Below, piece by piece: positions 39,125 to 50,342 of a stretch of 64,000 nucleotides of DNA. The stretch is taken from contig JAXHMA010000006.1 of NCBI GenBank assembly GCA_034521835.1, positions 620,001-684,000 of the forward strand, given 5' to 3'. The stretch's first letter is position 1, and each line of letters starts with the position of its first letter. The translations under genes were made by a program, and so were the position numbers. A model generated the notes under the pieces. The model was not told where the DNA came from, made no database searches, and worked only from the letters and a program-made list of their open reading frames with translations. The DNA comes from JAMQKA01 sp034521835. GTDB lineage: Bacteria > Bacteroidota > Rhodothermia > Balneolales > Balneolaceae.

Positions 39125-41399
39125 CTTCCGGGCGAATCCAGTAGAAGAGAGAGGGGAGCAAAAAAAGGTCGCAAAGCAGGGCAGAAAACACCGTTATTCC
39201 CACCAAGAGCCCCATATAAACCGTTGAGACAAACACGCTGGTAAGCAGCGATCCAAATCCAGCAATTAATATCAGGCTGGTGACGACGATAGCCTTCCCG
39301 GTTTTGATAGTAGTAAAATCCAGTGCCTCGTTGAGCGAACGGCCGCGTTTCATCTCCACACGAATGCGTGCCAGGAAATGGATGGAATCGTCTACCGCTA
39401 TTCCAAATGCGATGGTAAAAATGACGGCCGTGGAGGCTTTAATGTCGATGCCTGCAAAACCCATAAATCCGGCGACCATCAAAAGAGGTAAAATATTTGG
39501 CACCAGGGAGATAAATACAATCCGTGAATTTTTAAACAGGTCAGTGCCATAATGATCGAGATTAATACAAAAGCCAGCAGAATGCTCTTGAACAGGGAAT
39601 TGACAATTTTGCCATTTAGGTCGGCGCTCAGAATCGTGCTCCCGGTGATGGTGACTTCGCTACCGGTAAATGTGTCATCGAGATACGATTGTATCGATTG
39701 CTGCAGCTTGTTGATCTGGTAGGATCCCACATCGTACACATTTGTTGCTACACGTATCTGCTGGTAGGAGAAATCGGCGAATCTCGGCAGAATATCAGAT
39801 CCGTTGAACTCCAGCAGTAAAAAATATTGAGCGATCAGTTTTTCATCCTGTGGAAGAGGCTGCTTTTGGTACTGATCGGGAGCCACTGGCGCGGTGCACT
39901 TCTTTCAGCAGCGTATTAATGGATATAACACGATCGACTTCCGGATACTGCTGCAGATGCTCGGTAAACTGTTCTGCCTTTTGCAGAAAGCGGGGATCCA
40001 TGATGCCGTTTTCGCTGCCGGTATTAATGACGAATTCCATCGGGTAGGGAGGCGCCAGGTTTTCACTGAAAAACCGGGCATCCTGTATTGGTTGCGTATC
40101 GCGGCCCAGCTCGTCAAACACTTTTCCGTTTACTTTCAGCAGCAACACGCCGCTACCCAATGCAAGGGTAAATAACAGCGTGCTGACCGTTATTTTTTTA
40201 AAATTACGCTTGTTGAACCGGCTGATTTTCGAAAGCGTATCGTTAAAAAAATCAAAAAGGAAGTCGCTTTTGTCTTTGAATATTTTTTTCTGCCCAAATA
40301 TAGAGAGCACCGAGGGCAAAAAGGTGATGGTGATTACAAAAGCTGTTAAAACGCCTATCGCTGTATAGATACCGAATCGCTTCATCGGTACGATGTTGCT
40401 GGTCATTAATGTGCCGAAACCAATGGCCGTGGTGATACTGGTGAGGAAGGTGGCGCTGCCGCCAGGGTAATCACCATTTCTGTGATCGACTGGCGCTTGT
40501 TCATACCGTCCAGGCGCGCATCGTCATATTTGGAAATCATATGGATGGAATCGGCAATACCCACGCAGAGCAGGATGGGCGCAATGGTGCTGGACATCAC
40601 CTCTAAATAACCACCCGTAAGCTGCATGATAGCCAGCGTAAACAGGATGGTAAACTCAGACAATCATCATTCGGGAAGAGGACGCCAAGAGCACTTCGGT
40701 AAAGAGAATCCAGAGTAATAAAATGATAAGCACCGAGGAAAGCGTGATGTAGAATGTGATCTCCCGGTTTAGGTAATTAACATATTGGTTTCGATAGTAG
40801 GGAATGCCGGAGAGCTTGAAATCATAAGAACCGCTGTATTGATCCAGGACATCGGTGAGCTCTTCGATAATTTGCTGACGAACTTCAAAACTGTTTTTAT
40901 CCTCATTGATCTCCAGGTAAAAAGAGGTGGCCGTGGCCTGATCGTTGATCAAAAATCCCTCGACAAAGGAGTCCTGCGTAAGCTCAGATTTAAGACTGTC
41001 GGTGATTGAGCTTGTCAGGTCAGCAGTCTGTAGATATGGTTCAAATTCCAGCCGCGTTCCATTCCCCTGAATATTTTCTGCCGACCAGAGGCTGCGCACT
41101 TCGGTAAACCAGCGGAATAGTTTTGGCTGAATCGACTATCGCCTTTAAATCAGTAAGGACCTTGGGGTGATCAGATTGTCGGTTTTGAAGCCCACCATGA
41201 TGATATTATCATCACGGCTAAACTCCCGCTCCAGGTACTCATAATCCTGAATTGTAGGATCTTTTTCGGGAAAGAAATTCTCCAGGTTGAAATCAGTGCG
41301 AATATGAATAGCAGGGTAGATGGCAGCCAGCACCAAAATTCCGAAAATAACCAGGATCGGCTTGGGATGATCAATTATAAATGCGGCGAATCGCTTCAA
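39054..41399 (-). CDS. MMPL/RND-family exporter, heavily frameshifted
   Basis: About 780 residues spread over six frame segments (shifts near 41140, 41095, 40660, 40405, 39870 and 39500). The start MKRFAAFIIDHPKPILVIFG is followed by a periplasmic DFNLENFFPEKDPTIQDYEY. Each half has the multi-helix, sterol-sensing-like transporter unit: ILLCVGIADSIHMISKYDDA in the first and AFGIAVDDSIHFLARIRVEM in the second. Those GxADxxH/GxAVDDxxH blocks are typical of MMPL exporters with proton-relay Asp residues. It lies just downstream of a DUF1302-like outer-membrane barrel on the same strand, a known pairing. Substrate unknown. The last 71 bases overlap tmk on the other strand. Confidence 0.85.
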
Positions 41400-41515
41400 T
41401 TTATACTCACTATGTTGGAATGAAAGTCGCTAACCAAAACCGGTGATGTTTCATTCCGATTCCGGTAGATCGTTCTGTGGGAAAAAGCAGCATCGAAATG
41501 GGAAAACAGGCTCGA

Positions 41516-42872
41516 TCAAAAATAGGCGGTAAATTGAAGGTAGAAAAAACTATTGGATCTGTAATTGTGAAAAGACAGGTGGCCATAATACGGTCCCGGT
41601 TCTGGGCCTCCGAATAGGTGCGTACCCACCTTCGCCTCTATGTTGTCAATACCCGTATAGGTCAACTCAGAGTTGATCCAAAAATCTTCTCCGTTAAAAT
41701 TGTAGCGTCCAAATCCCCTGAATTCCATTTTATCCCGCAAAAAACTACGCTGCAGCAGGAGGGTAGCATAGGTAAAATGTTCTTTCTGCAAGATCTGCTC
41801 ATCGTGATTTAAAACATACTCATTTATCACCTGTCCGCCGACAGTCCAGTCACCCAGGGTATAGTCCAGTCCTGAACATCCCGATTAGCCAGGGCCGCTC
41901 CTCAAGGAAGCCATCCGTATTATTTTCAAAAATCTGGGCTAGCTGAAGACGTTCGAGAAACGATGGATTTGTGATGTCGAAATTTCTCAAATCCTCCGAA
42001 AGATAGTCAAAAGAGCGCTTGGTGTAGTAAGAGGCTTCCGACTTTAAAAATAACCGATCGCCGAGCTGCAGAGTCCCGGAATACATTACAACCAGGCTTT
42101 GGGTGAAGGTCTCTGTCAGTTGCAATACGCCTTCCTCAAACAGATTAGCCTCAAAATTTTTGGAATAACTGGGGTTGGGATAATGCCAGTACAGCACTCC
42201 CAAATCCAAGTCATAATTTAAATTAGAACGGAATGCAAATCGCCCACCGAATTGGGCATTTCTGAGACTAGGCTCTGGCTCGTACGGACGAAGCTGCGTC
42301 TGGGTATTTCCATCGAAGAAGGTGCGGGGAAACCAACGGGAGCCCGGCCGCGGCGTTACGTTGGGATGAAAGACCGGGTTTACAATAAACTGCAAGTAAT
42401 TGCTCCCAAAATAGTGGGTGTAAGATATGGCACTGAGCCCTGTTCGAATATCGGAAAAATCCTGCGTCAGAAATTCAGAAAGGTTAACCGGCGATAAAAT
42501 ATCAGCGATGAAAGCCCCGTCAGTTCGTCCCCAGCTAATAATCTGCTTGCCTACCCGAAGATCACTATTGGTGAAGTAAAGATCAGCGTAGGCCTCCCGT
42601 AACCTGAAATCCAGTGAATCCACCCCATCAGTATAGAAGTTTTGGACTTCGTTGGAGATTTGTATTTGTCCGGCAGAAAAAGATCTGCTCATATCTAGTC
42701 GAAAGCGGTTGCGACCGACCAGGATTTCATGCTCAGGAGTTGTTTGTACAGCGTTATAATTTCGGATAAAACCGGTCGCCTCAATTTGGGCCTTACCTTG
42801 ACAGGGCAAAAGGGCGGTAGCATAAAGAAATCCGAAGAAATATAACGGAATAAATTTCAGGTTAAAGGTCAA
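41516..42872 (-). CDS. DUF1302-like outer-membrane barrel, one frameshift
   Basis: About 452 residues. The signal peptide (FIPLYFFGFLYATALLPCQG, cleaved after KAQ) is followed by a beta-rich chain: VGRNRFRLDMSRSFSAGQIQ, LRVGKQIISWGRTDGAFIAD, then ILSPVNLSEFL, which is a diagnostic phrase of DUF1302-type porins. The frame shifts near 41855 into TVGGQVINEYVL and the barrel closes with FFYLQFTAYF, ending in Phe as outer-membrane proteins do. It lies 116 bases before the MMPL exporter gene and is probably its outer-membrane companion. Confidence 0.75.
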
Positions 42873-43039
42873 AGCTGGGGGGTTGATTTTTTGTGCTATT
42901 TTGCATGTGGATATTTCTTAAATAAATTGCCGATGAAGCAAAAAATGGTTAAATTAATAGCATTGTGGGTGATTCCTACTAAGTGACTTAATCCTCACTC
43001 AATCAATGCTAACCCTTCAATTTCGAAGAAAGAATTACT

Positions 43040-43543
43040 ATGGCGCACGAAAGAATTGATGTTGACTTACCTCTAGCCAAAGTTTATGAATATCTAAGCG
43101 ATCCACTTTACTTTCCCCACCTACTCGAACGAATAGATAAAGTTAATAAGGTTAACTCTCAAACGTTTGAATTTGAAACTAATTTAGGGGGCGAGGAGTT
43201 TCAATGGACTACCAATATCATTGATGATCTTCGCAATACTCGGTTCGCGTGGATAACCATAAATGGTAATTTGAATCAAACCGGTACCATCCGCTTTACT
43301 CCGCTTGACAACGGAGAGCGTACTCGTGTTGATTTCAGCCTGGATTGTCGCACCTTCTACGGAGAGCCCGATGAAGAGCTGGCTGAATTTATCAAAGGTC
43401 TTCCTGCTCAACTTAAAAAGGACCTTAGCAGGTTCAAAACTGAGGCAGAAGCAAATAAATTCAAAGAAGAAGCCGACGCCACATTGGCTAAAATCGAAGC
43501 CGATGAGGAAGAATCAGCAGAAGAAGACGAAGTTACCGTATAA
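43040..43543 (+). CDS. SRPBCC (polyketide cyclase-like) protein
   Basis: 167 residues, intact. The N-terminal START/Bet-v-1-like fold reads RIDVDLPLAKVYEYLSDPLY, FPHLLERIDKVNKV, FQWTTNIIDDLRNTRFAWIT and GTIRFTPLDNGERTRVDFSL. The end is a charged, acidic helix (EEADATLAKIEADEEESAEE). The family binds hydrophobic ligands; the substrate cannot be told. It is transcribed divergently from the DUF1302 gene, with 167 bases between for both promoters, and closed by a terminator. Confidence 0.8.
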   Translation: MAHERIDVDLPLAKVYEYLSDPLYFPHLLERIDKVNKVNSQTFEFETNLGGEEFQWTTNIIDDLRNTRFAWITINGNLNQTGTIRFTPLDNGERTRVDFSLDCRTFYGEPDEELAEFIKGLPAQLKKDLSRFKTEAEANKFKEEADATLAKIEADEEESAEEDEVTV

Positions 43544-43568
43544 CGTTTCCTTCTCATACTTTTATTAA

Positions 43569-43599
43569 AAATGCGTGTCTTATCGGGCACGCATTTTTT
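43569..43599 (+). terminator. Intrinsic terminator after SRPBCC gene
   Basis: ATGCGTG at 43571-43577 pairs with CACGCAT at 43588-43594, extended by flanking A/T pairs and followed by TTTTT. A matching A-run upstream could let it act on both strands. Confidence 0.8.
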
Positions 43600-43624
43600 G
43601 TTTTAACCAAATCTACTACCTGTT

Positions 43625-44484
43625 TTGAACTTTACTGAATTTAAACGTTCCAAGTACGCAGCACAATCCCATCTCCTGTTACTGGGGCATCCTGTTTCCC
43701 AGAGTTTATCGCCCATTATGCATAATACGCGGCAGACCATTATGGTATGGATCTGCAATACTTTGCTATCGATCTGCAAGAGCATGAATTCTCAAGCATA
43801 GCCGCTCATTTCAACAGCGATTCTTTTGTCGGTACAAATATCACCGTGCCCTATAAAGAAATGTTGATAGAATATGTTGATGAAATAGAACCGCTGGCCC
43901 AAAAGATCGGGGCTATTAATACCATACTGAAACAGGGTCAAAAACTTGTGGGTACCAACACCGATATTCACGGTTTCCTCAAACCGCTTGAGCCGGTGGA
44001 GGATGAGCTTTTCGGGATGAGGGCTATTGTATTTGGTACCGGCGGCGCGGCCAAAGCGGTGGTGGCGGGTCTTGTGGATCTCGGTCTGGAAGAAATTATT
44101 GTCGTTTCGCGATCGCCGAATCGCATAAAATCATTTGAGAAATATGACCGTATCCAGATGGCAGGTTATAACGGATGGCAATACTATGGTGATGAAGCCA
44201 GTCTGCTGGTGAATACCACGCCTCTGGGCATGGAGCCTAATATTGACAGCTCCCCTGTTAGAGATGAAGAGAAAGAATTTCTTGCCGGTAAAATATGTTA
44301 CGATATCGTTTATCAACCACAGCAAACAAAATTTCTAAAGCTGGCGGAAGAAGCAGGTGCAGAATGTATCAGTGGCCTTGATATGCTGGTGTACCAGGGA
44401 AGCGAATCGTTTAAACGGTGGACAGGAAAACCTTTTCCTATTGAAAAAATAAAGCAGACATTATATGAATATTTCGAAGAATGA
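43625..44484 (+). CDS. aroE: Shikimate dehydrogenase, one frameshift
   Basis: About 286 residues; reduces 3-dehydroshikimate to shikimate with NADPH in aromatic amino-acid synthesis. The start TTG at 43625 is chosen because it gives HPVSQSLSPIMHN, the conserved N-terminal substrate motif. A lost base near 43730 shifts into HYGMDLQYFAID-type sequence. GTNITVPYKE holds the catalytic Lys, and NTDIHGFL and VFGTGGAAKAVV (NADP site) follow. The C-terminal LDMLVYQGSESFKRWTG is normal. It overlaps the next gene by 20 bases. Confidence 0.92.
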
Positions 44485-45229
44485 GCTGGATCTTATTAAT
44501 CCTTCTGTTTTTGACGACCTTGCGGGAATCAACGCATGGTTTACATTAAAAAATGAGGGACAGGTTAAGCCCTCTGCCGATATACCGGGACTAAACCTGG
44601 GCTTTAATACCAGTTCGGACAAAGAACAGATCGTTGAAAATCGCGATCTGCTCTTCAAGGCGTTAGACCTCGAACCTGACTGGACCGCCTTTGCGGATCA
44701 GGTTCACGGAACCAGGGTTCGCTCCATAAACAGCGGGGGCATCTACCCGGAAACAGATGGATTGGGAACCCGGGTGCCGGGGCTTACACTGGGTATCCAG
44801 GTGGCCGACTGTGCTGCGGTTTTACTGGCGGATCCTATCTTCAACATCGTTGGTGCTGTTCACGCCGGTTGGCGCGGAGCTGCGGGCGGTATACTGCTCA
44901 ACGCACTTAATATCTTGGAAGAGGAGGGAAGTGATCCATCAAATCTAAGAGCTTGGGTTAGCCCGTGCTTATCGCTAAAAAATTTTGAGGTTGGTCATGA
45001 AGTAGCCGAACAGTTTCCAGTGCAATTTGTAGACCACATTACCTACGAAAAGCCCCATGTTGATTTAAAAGCATTTTTGAAATATCAGCTAATCGACAAC
45101 GGCCTGAAAGAAAATTATATCCAGCTGGATCCGCATTGTACTATTGAGGGTGATAACCAATTCTACTCATTTCGCAGGGAAAACGACAAAGCCGGTCGCA
45201 TGATGGCGCTTATACAGCTTGCAGATTAA
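44465..45229 (+). CDS. pgeF: Polyphenol-oxidase / purine nucleoside phosphorylase-like PgeF
   Basis: 254 residues, intact multicopper-like YfiH/DUF152 family protein. It shows LNLGFNTSSDKEQIVENRDL, FADQVHGTRV, GIQVADCAAVLLADP, VGAVHAGWRGAAGGIL (zinc His/Cys site) and DPHCTIEGDNQFYSFRREND. Family members act on purine nucleosides or edit peptidoglycan precursors (PgeF in Escherichia coli). Which role it plays here is not visible. Confidence 0.9.
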   Translation: MNISKNELDLINPSVFDDLAGINAWFTLKNEGQVKPSADIPGLNLGFNTSSDKEQIVENRDLLFKALDLEPDWTAFADQVHGTRVRSINSGGIYPETDGLGTRVPGLTLGIQVADCAAVLLADPIFNIVGAVHAGWRGAAGGILLNALNILEEEGSDPSNLRAWVSPCLSLKNFEVGHEVAEQFPVQFVDHITYEKPHVDLKAFLKYQLIDNGLKENYIQLDPHCTIEGDNQFYSFRRENDKAGRMMALIQLAD

Positions 45230-45241
45230 AATAATATATTC

Positions 45242-46150
45242 ATGAAAGTTAGCTACTCGGCTGGGTATAACGCTCCACTTCCCAAAGATCACATTTTTCC
45301 GATGGGGAAATTTGAAGGCCTGTACAAGTATGTTACTGAGAACGGGATTATTAGCGAGGCGGAAATTGTGGAACCGGGAATGGTTGATATGGCAAATCTG
45401 CTGAGCATCCATTCGCCGCAATATGTAGAAGGCATTATGTCTGGTACCTTGGGGAAGAAAGAGCTGAGACGACTTGGCCTGCCATGGTCGAAAGGGCTGG
45501 CACGGCGTTCGTGTCTGGCGGTACAAGGTACGATCAACGCCGCTTTAATGGCCCTGCAGGATGGATTAGCAGGCAATTTGGCGGGAGGTACCCACCACGC
45601 CATGCCGGGTTACGGGGAGGGATTCTGTGTATTTAATGATGTGGCTGTAGCTATAAAGGTGTTGCAGCAAAGTATGTGGGCCACAAAAATTTTGGTCATC
45701 GATTGCGATGTACACCAGGGAAACGGAACTGCTTCCATATTTACAGGGAATTCTGATGTTTTTACGTTTTCTATGCACGCAGATAAAAACTACCCGTTCA
45801 AAAAACCCCCCTCTTCGCTGGATATTGGACTTCCCGACAACACCGGCGACAAAAGCTATTTGCAGACCCTGGGTGATACACTGATTCTATCTTTAAACGT
45901 TTTGATCCGGACTTGGCTTTTTACCTGGGCGGAATCGATCCACTAAAGACAGACTATTTTGGCCGGCTTTCGCCTCACACTGAAGGGACTTGAGGCCAGG
46001 GAGCATATGGTAATTAAAACCATCATAGATCATGATAAGCCGTTGGTTCTTACACTTTCAGGCGGATATGCTCCCACATTGAAAGAAACCGTTGAGGCCC
46101 ATAGCATTATGTACTCTGTGGCAAAAGAATATGAATCAGCGTACAATTAA
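45242..46150 (+). CDS. Histone-deacetylase-family hydrolase, two frameshifts
   Basis: About 302 residues. Zinc-dependent deacetylase fold (class with acetoin-utilisation and acetylpolyamine amidohydrolases). Blocks are LLSIHSPQYVEGIMSG, GGTHHAMPGYGEGFCVFNDV, then VIDCDVHQGNGTASIFTGNS with metal ligands Asp and His, and FTFSMHADKNYPFKK. Frame changes near 45890 and 45960 are followed by LTLKGLEAREHMVIKT and LVLTLSGGYAPTLKETVEAH. The natural substrate in such bacteria is unknown. Confidence 0.9.
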
Positions 46151-46223
46151 AACAATAAATTGATTCTATTTTCCCGATCATTTTCTCTATCTTCAAACGC
46201 TTTTTAACCATACCAGAATTATT

Positions 46224-47369
46224 GTGTCACAATCCATAGTCATATTGGGTTCAACCGGCTCTATTGGGGAGCAAGCGCTGGATATTCTGCGGGAGCATAT
46301 CGACCGCTACCGTTTGCTGGCGATCTCCTGTAACAGCAATTTGGAAAATACTGGCACAACAGATCAACGAATTTCGTCCTCAATATGCATTGCTTGGGGA
46401 TGAAAGCTTTTCCGAAGAGCTGAAGGGAGCAATTACCCACAACGACACTGATCTGCTGTACGGCTCCGATAAGCTGGAAGCTCTGGCAGGCCTTACCGAA
46501 GCGGATATCGTGTTAAACAGCTTGGTAGGTTTCGTGGGATTTCGTCCTACGGTAGCCGCTATCAAGGCCGATAACAAAGTGGCGCTGGCAAACAAAGAAT
46601 CGCTGGTGGTTGGTGGTCAGTTGATAAATGAATTGCTGGATGGCAGCGACGACCGGTTGATACCGGTGGATTCGGAACACAGCGCCATGCTGCAGTGCCT
46701 GGTGGGAGAACCGCGCGAGCAGATCGAGAAACTGCTCATCACCGCCAGCGGAGGGCCTTTCCGTACCTGGAGCAAAAGAGAAATGCAGGATATTTCAGTT
46801 GAGGATGCGCTTGATCATCCCAACTGGTCGATGGGATCGAAGATCACGATCGATTCTGCGACGATGATGAACAAAGGGCTTGAGATTATCGAAGTCACTG
46901 GCTGTTTGATCTTCCGATGAGCAAGATCAAAGCGGTAGTCCATCCGCAGAGTATTATTCATTCCATCATTACGTTCGTGGATGGATCAAGCAAAGCCCAG
47001 CTGGGACCTCCAAATATGAAAGTTCCCATTTTATACGCTTTAACCTACCCTGATCGTTTACCTCTGGAAGTTCCGCGGTTAGACTGGGATAAAGCCTTTG
47101 AGCTAACCTTCGAACCGGTAGATTACGATCGGTTTCCATGTGTACGTCTTGCGCTGGAAGCAGTTGAAGCCGGAGGTGCCGCCCCTGCTGTCTTGAACGC
47201 AGCTAATGAGATAGCTGTTCAACGCTTTCTGGATAAGGAAATTCCGTATATTCAGATCTCAAAAATTATTGATAAATGTTTAAACCAGTTAGATTCAGAT
47301 ATTAAAATTACAGTAGAATCTCTTACAGAAATAGATAAAGAAACTCGAAAAATAGCACAACAGATTTAA
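46224..47369 (+). CDS. dxr: 1-deoxy-D-xylulose 5-phosphate reductoisomerase, two frameshifts
   Basis: About 382 residues; commits carbon to isoprenoids through the MEP pathway. The start GTG at 46224 gives SIVILGSTGSIGEQALDILR, the standard NADPH site. ADNKVALANKESLVVGG and PVDSEHSAMLQCL follow, then ITASGGPFRTWSKREM and MGSKITIDSATMMNKGLEII. Frameshifts near 46350 (one A too many in a run) and 46905 (one base lost) are bridged to SKIKAVVHPQSIIHSIITFV. The end NAANEIAVQRFLDKEIPY is normal. It precedes rseP by 15 bases, a common arrangement. Confidence 0.95.
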
Positions 47370-47384
47370 AGACAGGCATACTTC

Positions 47385-48720
47385 ATGGAATGGCTTATTG
47401 AATTATTAGCAACGCTGGGCATCTTTGCTCTTGCCCTGATCATTATGGTCTTTTTTCACGAGCTGGGGCACTTTTTGGCGGCCAAATTATTTGGCATGCG
47501 GGTAGAACGATTTTCGATCGGTTTTCCCCCGCGAATTGGGGGCATCCAGAAAGGCGAAACGGATTACTGTATCGGCGCAACTCCTCTCGGGCTATGTAAA
47601 AATATCCGGCATGATTGATGAGAGTATGGATACTGAACACCTCGATGAGGAACCTAAACCTTGGGAGTTTCGCAGCAAACCGGTATGGCAGCGTATGGTC
47701 GTGATTACGGCCGGCGTTATTTTTAATATGATTCTGGCTGTACTGATCTACGCCGGCATTGCACTCTCCTACGGCGAATCCAACACGCTGGTTGACAGCA
47801 TGGATGGAATGTATTTTCCACAGGAATCGGTGGCCGCACAGGCCGGGTTCCAAACCGGAGACAAAATTGTTGGTGTTAACGGGCAAGAGGTTAAATATTT
47901 TGAGGAACTGGTAGCTCCCTCCCAGATACTGGTTGAAAACCTGAATTATACCGTTCTGAGAAATGGACAAGAAACGAATGTTACTGTCGCCGATAGTCTT
48001 CTTGACCGGATCAACAAGGAGGGCTTTTTAAGCCCCACACTGGCTTTACCCAGTCAAATAAAGCAGGTGCAAGAGGGCAGCCCGGCTGACACTGCCGGCC
48101 TGATGGGGGGCGACAAAATCGTGGCGGTCAACGGGGAGGAGATTGGCTACTGGATTGAACTTGTTCAGCATATCCAGTCGGCCGAGGGACCGTTGCAGCT
48201 TACGGTATTACGCGATAGTCAGCAGATACAGATGAGCGTGCAGCCCAACGAGAATGACATAATTGGGATCATGGCGCCATCACCAGAAGATGTGTTCAAA
48301 ATTGAGCATGTGAAATACGGCTTGGCTGGTGCTATAGCAAATGGATTTGAACGAACCGGGCAAACATTGAACGGCATTATACAGGGATTCAGCAAGATGT
48401 TTTCGGGATCTATATCAGTACGAGAGAATCTCGGCGGACCCGTTGCCATAGCTAGCGTTACAAAGCAGGCCACAGAGTCGGGCGGCGCGCTGGGATTCTG
48501 GCAGATCACCGCATTCCTGAGCGTTACGCTTGCGATCATGAACATCCTGCCCATTCCCGTACTTGATGGCGGTCACCTTGTGTTTTTAATCTACGAGGGA
48601 ATCACGCGGCGAGAACCATCTCCCAAGGTGCGGATGGCCCTGCAGCAGATCGGTTTCTTACTCATAATTGCGCTCTTTATATTTGTCACTTTCAATGACA
48701 TAATCAGACAATTCGGGTAG
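47385..48720 (+). CDS. rseP: RIP metalloprotease RseP, one frameshift
   Basis: About 445 residues; site-2-type intramembrane protease that cleaves membrane-bound regulators. The zinc motif FFHELGHFLAAKLFG (HExxH) is in the first helix, followed by the FSIGFPPRI loop. A frameshift near 47592, where a G-run is two bases short (GGGC for an expected GGGGGC), interrupts TPLGGYVKISGM. Two PDZ-like domains follow (AAQAGFQTGDKIVGVNGQEV and PADTAGLMGGDKIVAVNGEE). The second metal ligand is in NILPIPVLDGGHLVF. The last helix ends the protein. Confidence 0.95.
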
Positions 48721-48723
48721 GGC

Positions 48724-49428
48724 ATGTTTGCCAGAGAAGGATATTTTTCGATAGCCATCGTAGCACTTTTTGCAACTGCAGTAAGCGCAGCTGCCTCATT
48801 GCTGAATCACTGGACCGCTTATGTGATCTATGGACTGATGTTCATTCTCGTGGCTCTGATCCTCAACTTTTTCCGTGATCCCGATCGGAACATACCTGAA
48901 GGTGATAACCTGTTGCTGGCACCGGCCGACGGCAAGGTGGTGCTAATCGAGGAAACAGAGGAAAAAAGCTACCTCAAAGAAAAAGCCAAGCAGATCAGCA
49001 TTTTTCTTTCTGTGGTGGATGTCCATGTCAACCGGAATCCAGCTTCGGGAAAGCTTGAATACCTGAAGTATCACCCCGGTGTATATCTTATGGCATGGGA
49101 TCATAAAGCCTCTGAACTTAACGAACGGGCAGATTTCGGGGTGCTTCATCCTTCGGGCGTTAAGATTTTTTACCGGCAAATTACCGGGTTTCTTGCTCGT
49201 CGGATTGTCTACCATGTTACGCAGGGAGAGTGGCTGGAAGCGGGCAAACGTTTTGGTATGATGAAATTTGGATCCCGCATGGATATTCTTGTTCCCCTGG
49301 ATACGGAGCTGCTTATACAGCAGGGAGACCGAACGGTGGCAGGCGAAACAGTGATGGCTCGTTTACAAGACTCTGGTCCAAATGATGAAGAAAATCAGCA
49401 TTCACAATCAGAAATTCTTAACAGCTAA
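48724..49428 (+). CDS. psd: Phosphatidylserine decarboxylase
   Basis: 234 residues, intact short-form enzyme that makes phosphatidylethanolamine. Two N-terminal membrane helices, then LNFFRDPDRNIPEGDNLLLA, PADGKVVLIEE, SVVDVHVNRNPASG and YHVTQGEWLEAGKRFGMMKF. The self-cleavage site is GSRMD, where the Ser becomes the pyruvoyl group. It starts three bases after rseP and is followed by pssA, which makes its substrate. Confidence 0.95.
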   Translation: MFAREGYFSIAIVALFATAVSAAASLLNHWTAYVIYGLMFILVALILNFFRDPDRNIPEGDNLLLAPADGKVVLIEETEEKSYLKEKAKQISIFLSVVDVHVNRNPASGKLEYLKYHPGVYLMAWDHKASELNERADFGVLHPSGVKIFYRQITGFLARRIVYHVTQGEWLEAGKRFGMMKFGSRMDILVPLDTELLIQQGDRTVAGETVMARLQDSGPNDEENQHSQSEILNS

Positions 49429-49467
49429 CAGATCGATGCCAGGGGATGGCCTTCAGCGATTTCGGGC

Positions 49468-50322
49468 TTGACCAGCAGAATGATCTCCTGGGTTGGGAGT
49501 ACGATTTTAAGCTATATGAAATATCCTATACAAAAATGGAAACGCTACCGTAAACGTCGTAACGACAAGCGGAAAAAGAAACAGCGCAAGCCGATTCCGC
49601 GGATAGTGGTTCCCAGCTTCTTTACACTGATGAATCTTTTTTGTGGATTTCTCTCTATCATCAGCATATCTGAAGGCGGACTCTTTTTTGGTGCCTGGTT
49701 GATCGTTATCGCCGGCCTTTTTGACGCTCTCGACGGGTTTATGGCACGCCTCTCAAACGCCACGAGTCAGTTTGGTATCGAGCTCGACTCAATCAGCGAT
49801 GTCGTCTCATTCGGGGTGGCACCTGGTTTTCTGATCTATAACTTCGGGCTTAATGAACTCCCGTTTGTTGGTATCATTTTGAGTGCACTCCCACCATTGT
49901 GCGGGGCAGTACGTCTTGCCCGGTTTAACGTTGATGCCCAAGAGGGGAGAACCGATTTTTTTAAAGGATTGCCTACTCCGGCGCAGGCAATTATGCTAGC
50001 TGCCTTCTACCTTACGTTTTATGATCGGCCAGAGCTTTTTGCGGACTTAAAAAACGGTATTAATACCATCCTCATCCCGGTTATTGTACTAATCTCGTTC
50101 TTGATGGTCAGCACTATTCCCTTTGACAAGATGCCCAGTTTTGACCGCGCCTCCATCCGTAAATACAAAGGGCGTATCTTTCTCTTCTTGTTTTACGGGG
50201 TGATCATAGCAATATTTCAAGAGATTGGGTTGATCGTCGTTTTTACCGCCTTCATTTTGAAGGGGATTATCGTTGGCGGGATTTCTTTCTGGCATGAAGC
50301 GTTTGGGGATGAGTATCCCTAA
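49468..50322 (+). CDS. pssA: CDP-diacylglycerol-serine O-phosphatidyltransferase
   Basis: About 240-285 residues, intact membrane enzyme that makes phosphatidylserine. The CDP-alcohol phosphatidyltransferase motif is DGFMARLSNATSQFGIELDS with ISD completing the Asp set. FFTLMNLFCGFLSIISISEG and PPLCGAVRLARFNVD follow, and FKGLPTPAQAIMLAAFYLTF comes after. The start is uncertain: TTG at 49468, ATG at 49480 and ATG at 49516 are in frame; the last gives MKYPIQKWKRYRKRRND, a basic cytosolic end. Together with psd it forms a two-step phosphatidylethanolamine pathway. Confidence 0.93.
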   Translation: MTSRMISWVGSTILSYMKYPIQKWKRYRKRRNDKRKKKQRKPIPRIVVPSFFTLMNLFCGFLSIISISEGGLFFGAWLIVIAGLFDALDGFMARLSNATSQFGIELDSISDVVSFGVAPGFLIYNFGLNELPFVGIILSALPPLCGAVRLARFNVDAQEGRTDFFKGLPTPAQAIMLAAFYLTFYDRPELFADLKNGINTILIPVIVLISFLMVSTIPFDKMPSFDRASIRKYKGRIFLFLFYGVIIAIFQEIGLIVVFTAFILKGIIVGGISFWHEAFGDEYP

Positions 50323-50342
50323 CGCTAAATAAAACCATCGAT

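Noticed and set aside
47385..48720. Programmed ribosomal frameshifting in rseP, dxr, trpB and others
   Set aside because: No shared slippery motif, the direction and size of shifts vary, and known homologues are continuous; sequence error is simpler.
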